Shown one piece after another: positions 1 to 6,695 of a stretch of 7,073 bases of DNA. The stretch lies in contig JALOKS010000137.1 in assembly GCA_025456385.1 (NCBI GenBank), positions 1 to 7,073 of the forward strand, in the 5' to 3' direction. This DNA is from Thermoanaerobaculales bacterium (GTDB lineage Bacteria > Acidobacteriota > Thermoanaerobaculia > Thermoanaerobaculales > Sulfomarinibacteraceae). The notes below the pieces were generated by a model, which saw nothing but the letters and a program-made list of their open reading frames with translations, was not told the DNA's origin and searched no databases. Each line of letters opens with the position of its first letter. The stretch's first letter is position 1. A program made the translations under genes and the position numbers.

Positions 1-143
1 CGCCGCCATCGACCATGGCAACAGCGAGCTCTCGAAGGGACGTTGTCGAGAACCCCGCGCCGGACCCGGCCACCGCGGTATCGTGAGGTCACGGCGCGTG
101 CCGGCTCGTGGCACAATGCACCGGATGCTGGAGCGCCGCCCTT

Positions 144-147
144 GGAG
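144..147 (+). promoter_or_regulatory. Ribosome binding site supporting ATG 157
   Basis: GGAG lies 9 nt before the ATG at 157. Together with the signal peptide that begins exactly at this ATG, it argues against the 38-codon-longer reading from TTG 43. That extension is Pro/Arg-rich and would bury the signal peptide inside the protein. Confidence 0.55.
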
Positions 148-156
148 CCGCGCGTG

Positions 157-2340
157 ATGGCCCGCTTCAGCGGACGTGGCCGGTGGCGTCGCGGAGCGGG
201 CTCAGCGCTCCTCGCAGTGCTCGGCGTGGCGGGTCCCGCCGTCGCCGGGGGGCCGGCGGTCGAGTGCACCAGGATCGCTGTCGATCAAGCACCGCAGATC
301 GACGGCGAGCTCGACGACCCGGCCTGGCAGGCCGCGCGGTGGTTTTCCGACTTCCGCCAGAGCGTGCCCGACTTCGGCGAGCCTGCGCGCGAGGCCACCC
401 ACGTCGCCTTCCTGCTCGACGAGCACAACCTCTTCGTCGCCGTGCGCTGCGACGACAGCCGGCCCGAGCTGATCCGGGCGAACAAGCTGCGACACCGCGA
501 CGACCCGGACACCGACGACCACATCCAGCTCGTCCTCGACACCTACCGTGACCAGATCCGGGGCACGGTCTTCGTCGTCAACCCCCTCGGCGCGAAGGAG
601 GAGGGGCTGGTCAACGGCTACGAGAAGTACACCTGGAACTGGAACGAGGTCTGGGAGGCGCGCACCCGGATCACGGACACGGGATGGCAGGCGGAGCTCC
701 GGATCCCCCTGCGCCTGCTGCACTACGGCTCCGCGCCAGAGCAGGTGTGGGGGGTCAACGTCACGCGCGTGGTGCGGCGGTTGCAGGAGGAGAGCTACCT
801 CGCCCCGCCGCCGCCGCCCTACGACATCTCGAGCCTGAACTTCGCAGGCGAGCTGCGCGGCCTCGAGCTCGGCACGCGGCAGCGCAACCTGCAGCTGATT
901 CCCTACGGGCTCGCCGGCGTGCTCCGCGAGGACGCGGGCGACGGCGAGACCACGGACTCGGTCACCGAGGCCGGTCTCGACCTCAAGTACTCGCTGACCT
1001 CCGACCTCGCCCTCAACGCGACCGTCAACACCGACTTCTCGCAGGTCGAGGCAGACGACCTGCAGGTCAACCTGACCCGGTTCTCGCTCTTCTACCCCGA
1101 GAAGCGGGAGTTCTTCCTCGAGAACGCCGAGCTCTTCAGCTTCGGCCACGGCGGCGGCTTCGGCGATCACCCCCCGGAAGTCACCCCGTTCTTCAGCCGC
1201 CGGATCGGGATCTTCCAGGGGGAGACGGTGCCGATCGACGGCGGCCTGAGGCTGACCGGCAAGGTCGGGCGCAGCGACCTCGGGCTGCTCAGCGTCCGCA
1301 CCGGCGGCGTCGACGACCTCGGACTCGACCCGGTCTGGTACAACGTCGCCCGGCTGCGCACCGACCTCGGTGGGCGCTCCTATGTGGGCGGCATCCTCAC
1401 CGACGCCCGCATCGACGGCGAGCGCTCGACGACCTACGGCCTCGATGGCACCTGGTACCTGAGCCAGGACCTCTCCTTCCTCGCCGATGTGATGCGGGTC
1501 GAGGACAGCCGCATCGGCGACTCAACCTCGGCCGTGTACGCCGGCCTCGACCTGACCACCGACCCCTGGGGCTTCCTCTTCTCCTACCGCGAGATCGACG
1601 AGGGCTTCGCGCCCGCGGTCGGCTTCGTGCGGCGGGAGGGCTTCCGCAGCGGCAGCGGCTCGCTGCGGCGGTCAGTGCGGCCGGGCCGCTGGGGCGTGCG
1701 GCGGGTCTCCCTGCGCGTCTTCGGGGATGCCTACGAGTCGCTCGCCTACGGCGTCACGGAGAGCACCGCGGCCTCGTTGATGAGCGAGGTCGAGCTCGAG
1801 AACGGCGACTCCATCGATCTCGGCGTGCGGCGCAGCTTCGAGCGCCTGTTCGAGCCCTTCGAGCTCGACGACGATCTGATCTTCGCCCCCGGGGACTACA
1901 GCTTCTCCGAGTGGTGGGTCGAGTACGAGTCCGACGAGTCGCGGAGGTGGGGATTCGAGCTCGGGCTTGGCGCGGGCGGATTTTTCGACGGCGACACCAA
2001 GCAGGGTGAGGCCGAGCTGTGGTTCGTCTTCAGCCGTCACCTGCGGGCGGCCGGGTCCTACGAGCTCTACGACGTCGCGACGGATCACGGCGCCGTCGAC
2101 TGGCGCCTGTGGGGCCTCCGCCTCGAGTACATCGTCAGCTCGAACCTGTCGGCCTCGGGCTTCCTCCAGCACGACTCCTCGAGTGCCAGCACGATCCTGA
2201 ACCTGCGCCTGCGCTGGATCCTCCACAACGACTCCGACCTCTACCTGGTCTACAACGACAGCGAGCTCGAACGCGAGGGCGCCGCGCCCGCGCGCGGCCG
2301 CGAGCTGGCGCTCAAGCTCAGCTACCGGTTCTTCCTCTGA
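157..2340 (+). CDS. Exported CBM9-like / DUF5916 outer-membrane beta-barrel protein
   Basis: Length is 727 aa from the ATG chosen here. Residues 1-30 form a signal peptide: a basic RGRWRR stretch, a hydrophobic core (ALLAVLGVAGPAVA) and an A-V-A cleavage site. Residues about 40-237 look like a carbohydrate-binding family-9-like beta-sandwich, starting at IDGELDDPAWQ and containing a Trp-rich WNWNEVWEA segment. The DUF5916 signature follows at residues 293-322, with DFSQVEADDLQVNLTRFSLF and then PEKREFFLE. The remainder alternates short amphipathic strands and ends in YRFFL, a terminal aromatic typical of BAM-inserted outer-membrane barrels. The family is common in Acidobacteriota, Bacteroidota and Gemmatimonadota; its function is unestablished, with sugar or polymer binding or transport only suggested by the CBM9-like fold. 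The frame is open upstream to a TTG at 43, but ATG 157 is preferred because it has GGAG 9 nt upstream and places the signal peptide at the N-terminus. The gene is convergent with the next one, with a 27-nt gap. Family call is strong, function weak. Confidence 0.9.
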   Translation: MARFSGRGRWRRGAGSALLAVLGVAGPAVAGGPAVECTRIAVDQAPQIDGELDDPAWQAARWFSDFRQSVPDFGEPAREATHVAFLLDEHNLFVAVRCDDSRPELIRANKLRHRDDPDTDDHIQLVLDTYRDQIRGTVFVVNPLGAKEEGLVNGYEKYTWNWNEVWEARTRITDTGWQAELRIPLRLLHYGSAPEQVWGVNVTRVVRRLQEESYLAPPPPPYDISSLNFAGELRGLELGTRQRNLQLIPYGLAGVLREDAGDGETTDSVTEAGLDLKYSLTSDLALNATVNTDFSQVEADDLQVNLTRFSLFYPEKREFFLENAELFSFGHGGGFGDHPPEVTPFFSRRIGIFQGETVPIDGGLRLTGKVGRSDLGLLSVRTGGVDDLGLDPVWYNVARLRTDLGGRSYVGGILTDARIDGERSTTYGLDGTWYLSQDLSFLADVMRVEDSRIGDSTSAVYAGLDLTTDPWGFLFSYREIDEGFAPAVGFVRREGFRSGSGSLRRSVRPGRWGVRRVSLRVFGDAYESLAYGVTESTAASLMSEVELENGDSIDLGVRRSFERLFEPFELDDDLIFAPGDYSFSEWWVEYESDESRRWGFELGLGAGGFFDGDTKQGEAELWFVFSRHLRAAGSYELYDVATDHGAVDWRLWGLRLEYIVSSNLSASGFLQHDSSSASTILNLRLRWILHNDSDLYLVYNDSELEREGAAPARGRELALKLSYRFFL

Positions 2341-2367
2341 GGGTCGGGACGGTGGGCTTGGCCGGTG

Positions 2368-2817
2368 CTACTGGGCGCCGTCGCCGTTCAGCAGCTCGAG
2401 CCGCCGCTGCGCCTCGCGCTTGCCGATGCCGCGGATCTCGGCCCAGGCCGCCAGGCGCTCGGCTCGGGGCCGCGACTTACCGCTCTCCCAGCTGTACACG
2501 GTCAGGGATGAGACCCCGATCAGCCGGCCGTAGTCGGCCGCTGACAATTTGAGGCGGGCCCGGTCCTTCTTCACCCAGGCGGGCGAGAAGCGGACGGGCT
2601 TGGCGTCGGGCTCCGCGGGCGGGGACTCGAGCCTCCGCTTCTCCTGGTTCTTCAGGAAACCGACCGAGCGCTGCAGCCCGGCGAGCTCGCTCTTCAACGC
2701 CGCGACGGTGCGGCGCAGCTGCGCGTTCGACTTCCGCAGCGGATCGACCTGCTGGCGGATCTCCTTGCGCGCCAGGCGCGAGATCTCGTCACGGAGTGCG
2801 GACGCGATGTTGGCCAT
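2368..2817 (-). CDS. Leucine-zipper plus XRE-like helix-turn-helix regulator
   Basis: A 149-aa, probably cytoplasmic, DNA-binding protein. Residues 1-23 form a basic helix (RLARKEIRQQ). Residues 24-56 form a clean coiled coil with Leu at every 'd' position (27, 34, 41, 48, 55) and V24, N31, V38, L45, V52 at 'a'. This is the pattern of parallel dimeric zippers. A charged, Pro-containing linker (about 57-78) follows. Residues about 81-130 look like an XRE/Cro-type HTH: RARLKLSAADYGRLIGVS, then the recognition helix around SSLTVYSWESG and a KSRPR turn. The tail IGKREAQRRLELL is a short amphipathic helix. AGGGAG sits 5 nt before the ATG. Similar small proteins are, from memory, annotated only as HTH or XRE regulators, and their targets are not known to me. 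The upstream inverted repeat suggests autoregulation, which is inference. It is convergent with the DUF5916 gene and in the same direction as terC, 134 nt downstream of the terC stop. The HTH call is good; the regulon is unknown. Confidence 0.88.
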   Translation of the reverse strand: MANIASALRDEISRLARKEIRQQVDPLRKSNAQLRRTVAALKSELAGLQRSVGFLKNQEKRRLESPPAEPDAKPVRFSPAWVKKDRARLKLSAADYGRLIGVSSLTVYSWESGKSRPRAERLAAWAEIRGIGKREAQRRLELLNGDGAQ

Positions 2818-2822
2818 GCATG

Positions 2823-2828
2823 CTCCCT
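2823..2828 (-). promoter_or_regulatory. Shine-Dalgarno AGGGAG of the zipper-HTH gene
   Basis: Read on the minus strand, AGGGAG ends 5 nt before the ATG at 2817-2815. This supports that start and the inclusion of the basic N-terminal helix in the protein. Confidence 0.6.
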
Positions 2829-2861
2829 GGGCTCTGGACTGCTCCGTCTCGCCCTGCGCAG

Positions 2862-2876
2862 CAGATTAGCAGTCTG
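2862..2876. promoter_or_regulatory. Candidate operator: imperfect inverted repeat over the -10
   Basis: CAGATT-AGC-AGTCTG is a 6-3-6 inverted repeat with 5 of 6 arm positions complementary. It overlaps the predicted -10 element of the zipper-HTH gene. A dimeric HTH protein would be expected to bind such a dyad, so autorepression is a reasonable guess. A repeat this short can also occur by chance. Confidence 0.25.
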
Positions 2877-2892
2877 AGGGTCCAGGTGTAAA
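2865..2892 (-). promoter_or_regulatory. Putative sigma70-type promoter for the zipper-HTH gene
   Basis: On the minus strand, TTTACA (2892-2887, 5 of 6 matches to the -35 consensus) is followed after 16 nt by GCTAAT (2870-2865, 4 of 6 matches to the -10). Transcription would start near 2858, giving a leader of about 40 nt with the Shine-Dalgarno at 2828-2823. These AT-containing hexamers stand out in otherwise GC-rich sequence. The call rests on motif matching alone. Confidence 0.45.
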
Positions 2893-2914
2893 CACTCTGG
2901 GCACCGGGATCACC

Positions 2915-2943
2915 AGCGGCTCCGCTCAGCTGCTGGGCAGCTG
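2915..2943 (-). terminator. Possible tandem GC hairpins downstream of terC
   Basis: Just past the terC stop on the minus strand, CAGCTG (2943-2938) pairs with CAGCTG (2932-2927) across a 5-nt loop. An adjoining short hairpin uses AGCG/CGCT (2926-2923 with 2918-2915). No U-tract follows, so this is not a classical intrinsic terminator. It could still be a transcript-end or protective structure before the promoter of the zipper-HTH gene. Confidence 0.25.
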
Positions 2944-2951
2944 CAGCGCCC

Positions 2952-4034
2952 TCAAGGGGTGTTCCGGCCCCCTCGCGGGAAGGCGAGGGACAGCGCGATC
3001 GAGGTGGCGATCACGCCGACGATGATGGCGAGCGACCAGGTGATCGGGAAGTGTCCGTGCCACAGCCTGTTGAGCAGGGTCATCTTGAGGCCCACGAAGA
3101 CCAGCACGACGCCCAGCCCGTACTTCAGGAGATGGAACTTCTCCACCGCGCCGGCGAGCAGGAAGTAGAGGTTCCGCAGACCGAGGATCGCGAAGACGTT
3201 GGAGGTGAAGACCACGAAGGGCTCTCGGGTGAGGCCGAAAATTGCCGGCACCGAGTCCACCGCGAAGAGGATGTCGGTCATTTCGAGGAAGAGGAGGCAG
3301 ATGAAAAGCGGTGTCGCGTAGAGGCGCCCGCTCTCGCGAACGAAGAAGCTCGGGCCGTGGTAGCCGGGGGTGACCGGGAAGTGCCGCCGGAACTGCCGGA
3401 TGATCCAGCGTTCGTGGATCTCGATCGGGCTCCCGGCGCCCCCGGTCATCATCTTCGCGCCGGTGAGGATGAGAAAGGCGCCGAAGAGCCACACCACCCA
3501 CTCGAAGCGGAGGAGCGCGGCGCCGAGGGCGATGAAGATCCCGCGGAAGACGAGCGCACCGAGGATGCCGAAGAAGAGCACTCGGTGCTGGTACGACGGC
3601 GGGACCCGGAAGTAGCTCAGGACGACCACGAACACGAAAATGTTGTCGACCGACAGCGAGTACTCGACGATGTAGCCGGCGAGGAACTCGAGCGCCGTCT
3701 CGCGCGCGGCGAGCATGGGGTCGAAGCCCGGTACCGCCATGAGGCGCGGGTCGTCGGGGAAGTGCGCGACCATGTAGAGGTAGAAAGCGAGGTTGAAGGC
3801 GAGGGCGAGGCCCACCCAGACGACGCTCCAGGCCGCGGCCTCGCGGATCGAGACGGCGTGGGCCTTGCGGTGGACGAGCCCGAGATCCACGGCGAGCAGG
3901 AGAAACACGAGCAGCAGAAAGCCCAGGTAGAAGGACCAGTACTCGGCGATCGGGAAGAGGCTGACCTGTGGGCTCAATGCACCGCTCGGAGGGCGGATGG
4001 TAGCAGAAACGGGGCCCGAAACGTCCGCCGGCAC
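2952..4034 (-). CDS. TerC/Alx-family integral membrane protein, probable metal exporter
   Basis: A 360-aa inner-membrane protein of the TerC family, Alx-like branch; E. coli Alx is about 320 aa. Conserved pieces are LLLAVDLGLVHRKAH (residues 43-57), the acidic membrane motif E124-YSLSVDN-IFVF with D130, LVFRGIFIALGAALL (151-165), the second acidic motif E241-MTD-ILFAVDSVPAIF with D244 and D250, and RNLYF (297-301). About seven to nine hydrophobic segments are visible. Characterised relatives include Alx, linked to Mn2+ export, and TerC proteins linked to tellurite resistance and to metal loading of exported enzymes. No ter-operon partners are present, so metal homeostasis fits better than a tellurite system. 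The start is taken as GTG 4034 because AAGGGG lies 8 nt upstream. TTG 3977 (residue 20) would give an N-terminus closer to typical relatives but lacks a clear Shine-Dalgarno. It is divergent from the permease gene. No yybP-ykoY Mn riboswitch fits in the short leader. Confidence 0.92.
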   Translation of the reverse strand: MPADVSGPVSATIRPPSGALSPQVSLFPIAEYWSFYLGFLLLVFLLLAVDLGLVHRKAHAVSIREAAAWSVVWVGLALAFNLAFYLYMVAHFPDDPRLMAVPGFDPMLAARETALEFLAGYIVEYSLSVDNIFVFVVVLSYFRVPPSYQHRVLFFGILGALVFRGIFIALGAALLRFEWVVWLFGAFLILTGAKMMTGGAGSPIEIHERWIIRQFRRHFPVTPGYHGPSFFVRESGRLYATPLFICLLFLEMTDILFAVDSVPAIFGLTREPFVVFTSNVFAILGLRNLYFLLAGAVEKFHLLKYGLGVVLVFVGLKMTLLNRLWHGHFPITWSLAIIVGVIATSIALSLAFPRGGRNTP

Positions 4035-4042
4035 CCTCTGCG

Positions 4043-4048
4043 CCCCTT
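4043..4048 (-). promoter_or_regulatory. Shine-Dalgarno AAGGGG supporting GTG start of terC-like gene
   Basis: Minus-strand AAGGGG lies 8 nt before the GTG at 4034-4032. No comparable motif precedes the alternative TTG at 3977, so this site decides between the two starts. It sits within the 47-nt gap to the divergent permease start. Confidence 0.4.
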
Positions 4049-4081
4049 GCGCGCGGGGAAGGCGGAGGGTAGGGTGGCGCG

Positions 4082-5527
4082 GTGTCCCGCCTCTTCCGCC
4101 GCAAGTCGCTGGCCGAGCTCCAGGCCGAGGGCGCGCGGAGCGGGCTGCGCCGGACCCTCGGGGCCTGGGAGCTGACCGCTCTCGGCATCGGCGCCATCAT
4201 CGGCGCCGGCATCTTCGCCACGGTCGGCACCGCCGCCGCCGGCGACGCGGCGCGGCCGGGCGCCGGACCCGGGATCGTCCTCTCCTTCGTCCTGACGGCG
4301 GCGGTCTGCGGCCTCGCGGCCCTCTGCTACGCCGAGCTCGCCGCGATGGTGCCGATCTCGGGCTCGGCCTACACCTACGCCTACGTCGGTCTCGGCGAGC
4401 TGGTGGCGTGGATCATCGGCTGGGACCTCATCATCGAGTACGCGGTCGGCAACGTCGCGGTGGCCATCTCGTGGTCGGGCTACTTCTGCGAGCTGCTGCG
4501 CGGGCTCGGCCTCGAGGTGCCGCGCTGGCTCGCGACCGACCTGCGGACGGCGCTGTCGTCTCCCGAGATCCTCGCCGGCGCGCCACACCTCGGAGGCATC
4601 CCCATCGTCTTCAACCTGCCGGCGGCAGGGATCGTGCTGCTCCTGACCTGGGTGCTCGTCTACGGCATCCGCGAGTCCTCTCGACTGAACATCGCGATGG
4701 TTGTCGTCAAGCTCGGAGTGCTCGTGTTCTTCGTGGCGGTCGGGTGCTTCTACGTCCAGCCCGAGAACTGGACGCCCTTCCTCCCGAACGGCTTCCACGG
4801 GGTGTGGGCGGGCGCGGCGATCGTGTTCTTCGCCTACATCGGCTTCGACGCGGTGTCGACGGCAGCGGAGGAGACCCGCGACCCGGGCCGCAACATGCCG
4901 CGGGGCATCATCGGTTCGCTCGCCATCTCGACCGCCGTCTACGTGGTGGTGGCGGTCGTGCTCACCGGCATGGTCCCGTGGTTCGACCTCCACACCGCCG
5001 AGCCGCTGGCGGTGGCGATGAACCGCTACAGCCTCGGGTGGGCGGCCGGGATCGTCGCCGTCGGCTCGGTGGCCGCGAACACGGCGGTGCTGCTGGTGTT
5101 CCAGCTCGGCCAGCCGCGGATCTTCTTCTCGATGTCGCGTGACGGGCTGCTGCCGCCCGTGTTCGCGAAGGTCCACCCGAAGCACCGGACGCCGCACGTG
5201 GCGACCATCATCACCGGCCTGGCGGTGGCCGCCTTCGCGAGCTTCGCCAACATCGAGGAGATGGTGGACCTCACCAACATCGGCACCCTCTTCGCCTTCG
5301 CCATCGTCTCGGCGGGGGTGATCTTCCTGCGCGCCTCGGAGCCCGACGCCCCCCGCCCGTTCCGGGTGCCGTTCGTGCCTTTCCTGCCGCTGCTGTCGAT
5401 GGCGGCCTGCCTCTTCCTGGCCGCCGGACTGCCGTGGGTCACCTGGCTGCGCTTCGCCGGATGGCTCGGGCTGGGGCTGCTGATCTACGTCCTCTACGGG
5501 CGGCGCCACTCGGCTCTCGCGAAGTGA
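4082..5527 (+). CDS. APC-superfamily amino-acid permease (cationic amino acid transporter type)
   Basis: A 481-aa inner-membrane secondary transporter with about 12 hydrophobic segments and the LeuT-type fold expected of the APC superfamily. TM1 has the Gly-rich unwound motif GIGAIIGAGIF (35-45), which binds the substrate backbone in this family. PISGSAYTYAYVGLGE (91-106) matches the TM3 region, SSRLNIAMVVVKL (199-211) leads into TM6, and FFAYIGFDAVST (249-260) followed by AAEETRDPGRNMPRGI (261-276) is the hallmark TM6-loop block. SMSRDGLLP (350-358) is the conserved TM8-9 loop. Length and motifs match bacterial YhdG/GkApcT-like members of the cationic amino acid transporter group. The actual substrate cannot be read from sequence; neutral amino acids are possible. 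The GTG start has AGGG 7 nt upstream and GGAGG 13 nt upstream. It is divergent from the terC-like gene, and the pseudouridine synthase gene follows 25 nt downstream in the same direction, so co-transcription is possible. Confidence 0.93.
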   Translation: MSRLFRRKSLAELQAEGARSGLRRTLGAWELTALGIGAIIGAGIFATVGTAAAGDAARPGAGPGIVLSFVLTAAVCGLAALCYAELAAMVPISGSAYTYAYVGLGELVAWIIGWDLIIEYAVGNVAVAISWSGYFCELLRGLGLEVPRWLATDLRTALSSPEILAGAPHLGGIPIVFNLPAAGIVLLLTWVLVYGIRESSRLNIAMVVVKLGVLVFFVAVGCFYVQPENWTPFLPNGFHGVWAGAAIVFFAYIGFDAVSTAAEETRDPGRNMPRGIIGSLAISTAVYVVVAVVLTGMVPWFDLHTAEPLAVAMNRYSLGWAAGIVAVGSVAANTAVLLVFQLGQPRIFFSMSRDGLLPPVFAKVHPKHRTPHVATIITGLAVAAFASFANIEEMVDLTNIGTLFAFAIVSAGVIFLRASEPDAPRPFRVPFVPFLPLLSMAACLFLAAGLPWVTWLRFAGWLGLGLLIYVLYGRRHSALAK

Positions 5528-5552
5528 GGGCGGGCAGCGGCACGTCCGCGAG

Positions 5553-6572
5553 GTGATCGCCGTGGAGCCGCCGCCCGTGCCTGCGGCCGCGCCCGACCCG
5601 GCGCAGCGTGCAGCCGATCGCGCGAACCGGGGCTCCGATGTGCGGCCGTCCACCGTCACGCTTCCCGCCGCGCAGCCGGCAGGCGTGGGCACGGTGCTCG
5701 ACTTCTTCCTCCTCCGCTTTCCGCACCTTCCCGCGGGGACCTGGCAGGCGCGCTTCGCGGCGGGCTCGGTCTGGACGGTGCAGGGGCCGCTGCGGGGAAC
5801 CGAGCCCTTCCGGTCCCTCCTCCGGGTGCACTACCGCCGCGAGGTCGAGCACGAGCCGCCGGTGCGGACCGATTTCCGCGTTGTGTGGCGGGACGACGAG
5901 CTCATTGTCGTGGACAAGCCGCCGCACCTGCCGGTGACGCCGGGCGGGCCGTGGGTCCGCAACTGCCTGCTCCACCTGCTGGCGAGAGCCACCGGCAGCC
6001 GGGAGCTCGCCCCGCTGCACCGCCTCGACCGCCTGACCTCGGGGCTGGTGCTTTTCTCCTGCGACCGCCGCAGCCGCGGCCGCTGGGCACAGGCGCTGCA
6101 GGAGGAGGGCGGAGCGGAGAAGGTCTACACGGCCGTCTGCGAGCCCCGGTGCGGTGAGCTGCCGCAGTCGGCGACTCTCGAGCACCACATCGCGCGCAGC
6201 CCCGACGCGTTCTGGCGCCAGGTGGTCGTCGGTGACCGCGCGCCCAACTCGCGGAGCGAGATCGAGCTCCTCGAGACCGGCGCTGGGCTCGCCGCGTACC
6301 GGGTGCGGCCGGTCACCGGCCGCAAACACCAGATCCGCGTCCAGCTTGCGGCGGTCGGCCTGCCGATCCTCGGTGACCCGATCTACGGCACGCGCCCCTT
6401 CCACGACCCTGCGGACCTCGCGACCCGCATGTGGCTCGACGCGCACGTCCTGGCTGTCACGGGAGTTCCGAGCTCAGGCGGAAACGAGCGGCTGACTGCG
6501 AACTGGAGCTCCTCGCGGACCCCGGCGGCAATGCTCCATCGCGCCGCCCGGTGCGTGAACGGCATTCTGTGA
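5553..6572 (+). CDS. RluA-family RNA pseudouridine synthase
   Basis: A 339-aa enzyme predicted to isomerise uridine to pseudouridine in rRNA or tRNA. The catalytic block HRLDRLTSGLVLF (156-168) contains the expected nucleophilic Asp159. EKVYTA (189-194) supplies the conserved Tyr192, and RPVTGRKHQIRVQL (252-265) with LPILGDPIYG (270-279) completes the RluA signature. Residues about 45-100 (TVLDFFLLRFPHLPAGTW and following) look like the degenerate S4-like N-terminal region of one RluA subgroup. DELIVVDKPPHLPVTPGG (115-132) is the usual entry to the catalytic domain. The RNA target cannot be assigned. No good Shine-Dalgarno precedes GTG 5553. An in-frame GTG at 5640 would remove a Pro/Ala-rich 29-residue extension, giving 310 aa, closer to relatives. 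The last 30 residues (from ANWSSSRTP on) are not recognisably conserved. The gene begins 25 nt after the permease stop. Confidence 0.9.
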   Translation: MIAVEPPPVPAAAPDPAQRAADRANRGSDVRPSTVTLPAAQPAGVGTVLDFFLLRFPHLPAGTWQARFAAGSVWTVQGPLRGTEPFRSLLRVHYRREVEHEPPVRTDFRVVWRDDELIVVDKPPHLPVTPGGPWVRNCLLHLLARATGSRELAPLHRLDRLTSGLVLFSCDRRSRGRWAQALQEEGGAEKVYTAVCEPRCGELPQSATLEHHIARSPDAFWRQVVVGDRAPNSRSEIELLETGAGLAAYRVRPVTGRKHQIRVQLAAVGLPILGDPIYGTRPFHDPADLATRMWLDAHVLAVTGVPSSGGNERLTANWSSSRTPAAMLHRAARCVNGIL

Positions 6573-6612
6573 CCGCAGCGAGGCTGGAGCGCCTCCGTTC
6601 GCGAACGCGGTC
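6571..6612. terminator. Possible structured region after the pseudouridine synthase gene
   Basis: Overlapping inverted repeats occur right at the stop codon: GAGGC/GCCTC (6580-6584 with 6591-6595, 6-nt loop), a perfect 12-bp palindrome CGTTCGCGAACG (6596-6607), and GACCGC/GCGGTC (6571-6576 with 6607-6612) enclosing both. No U-tract follows. It lies between two convergent genes, where a transcript end is expected, but the call is weak. Confidence 0.25.
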
Positions 6613-6695
6613 GGTCAGCGGTACGCAGCGACAACTCTCCGCGTCTGGACCCTGCCGTCACCATGACCCGTCAAATTGTGGCTATGGGGTGGTCG

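Noticed and set aside
1..86. Possible 3' end of an upstream gene at the left edge (frame ending at TGA 84-86, another ending at 155-157)
   Set aside because: The stretches are too short, none is recognisable, and one minus-strand frame looks equally protein-like. No call is defensible.
100..120. Sigma54-like TGGCAC upstream of the DUF5916 gene
   Set aside because: The required GC of the -12 element is not at the correct spacing from the GG, so it fails the consensus.
202..1170. A 322-codon minus-strand frame opposite the DUF5916 gene
   Set aside because: It is a low-complexity Val/Leu/Glu/Asp/Arg composition typical of antisense shadows; the sense strand has a signal peptide and family motifs.
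2952..4034. Tellurite-resistance (ter) operon
   Set aside because: Only a single TerC-family membrane protein is present. No TerZ/TerD/TerE/TerA/TerB-like genes flank it, and its motifs fit the Alx branch.
3978..4081. yybP-ykoY (Mn) riboswitch upstream of the Alx/TerC-like gene
   Set aside because: Alx in E. coli is preceded by this riboswitch, so I looked for it. The leader here is too short before the divergent permease gene and I see none of the conserved loop elements.
3051..4175. A 374-codon plus-strand frame opposite the terC-like gene
   Set aside because: Its composition is a Glu/Asp/Arg/His-rich mirror of hydrophobic codons, and it has no recognisable motif. It is a GC-skew shadow of the terC-like gene.
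3974..5692. A 572-codon open frame on the minus strand across the permease gene
   Set aside because: It is antisense to a clear APC permease. It is full of Arg, Asp, Glu, His and Gly with no hydrophobic pattern, as expected from reading a GC-rich membrane-protein gene backwards.
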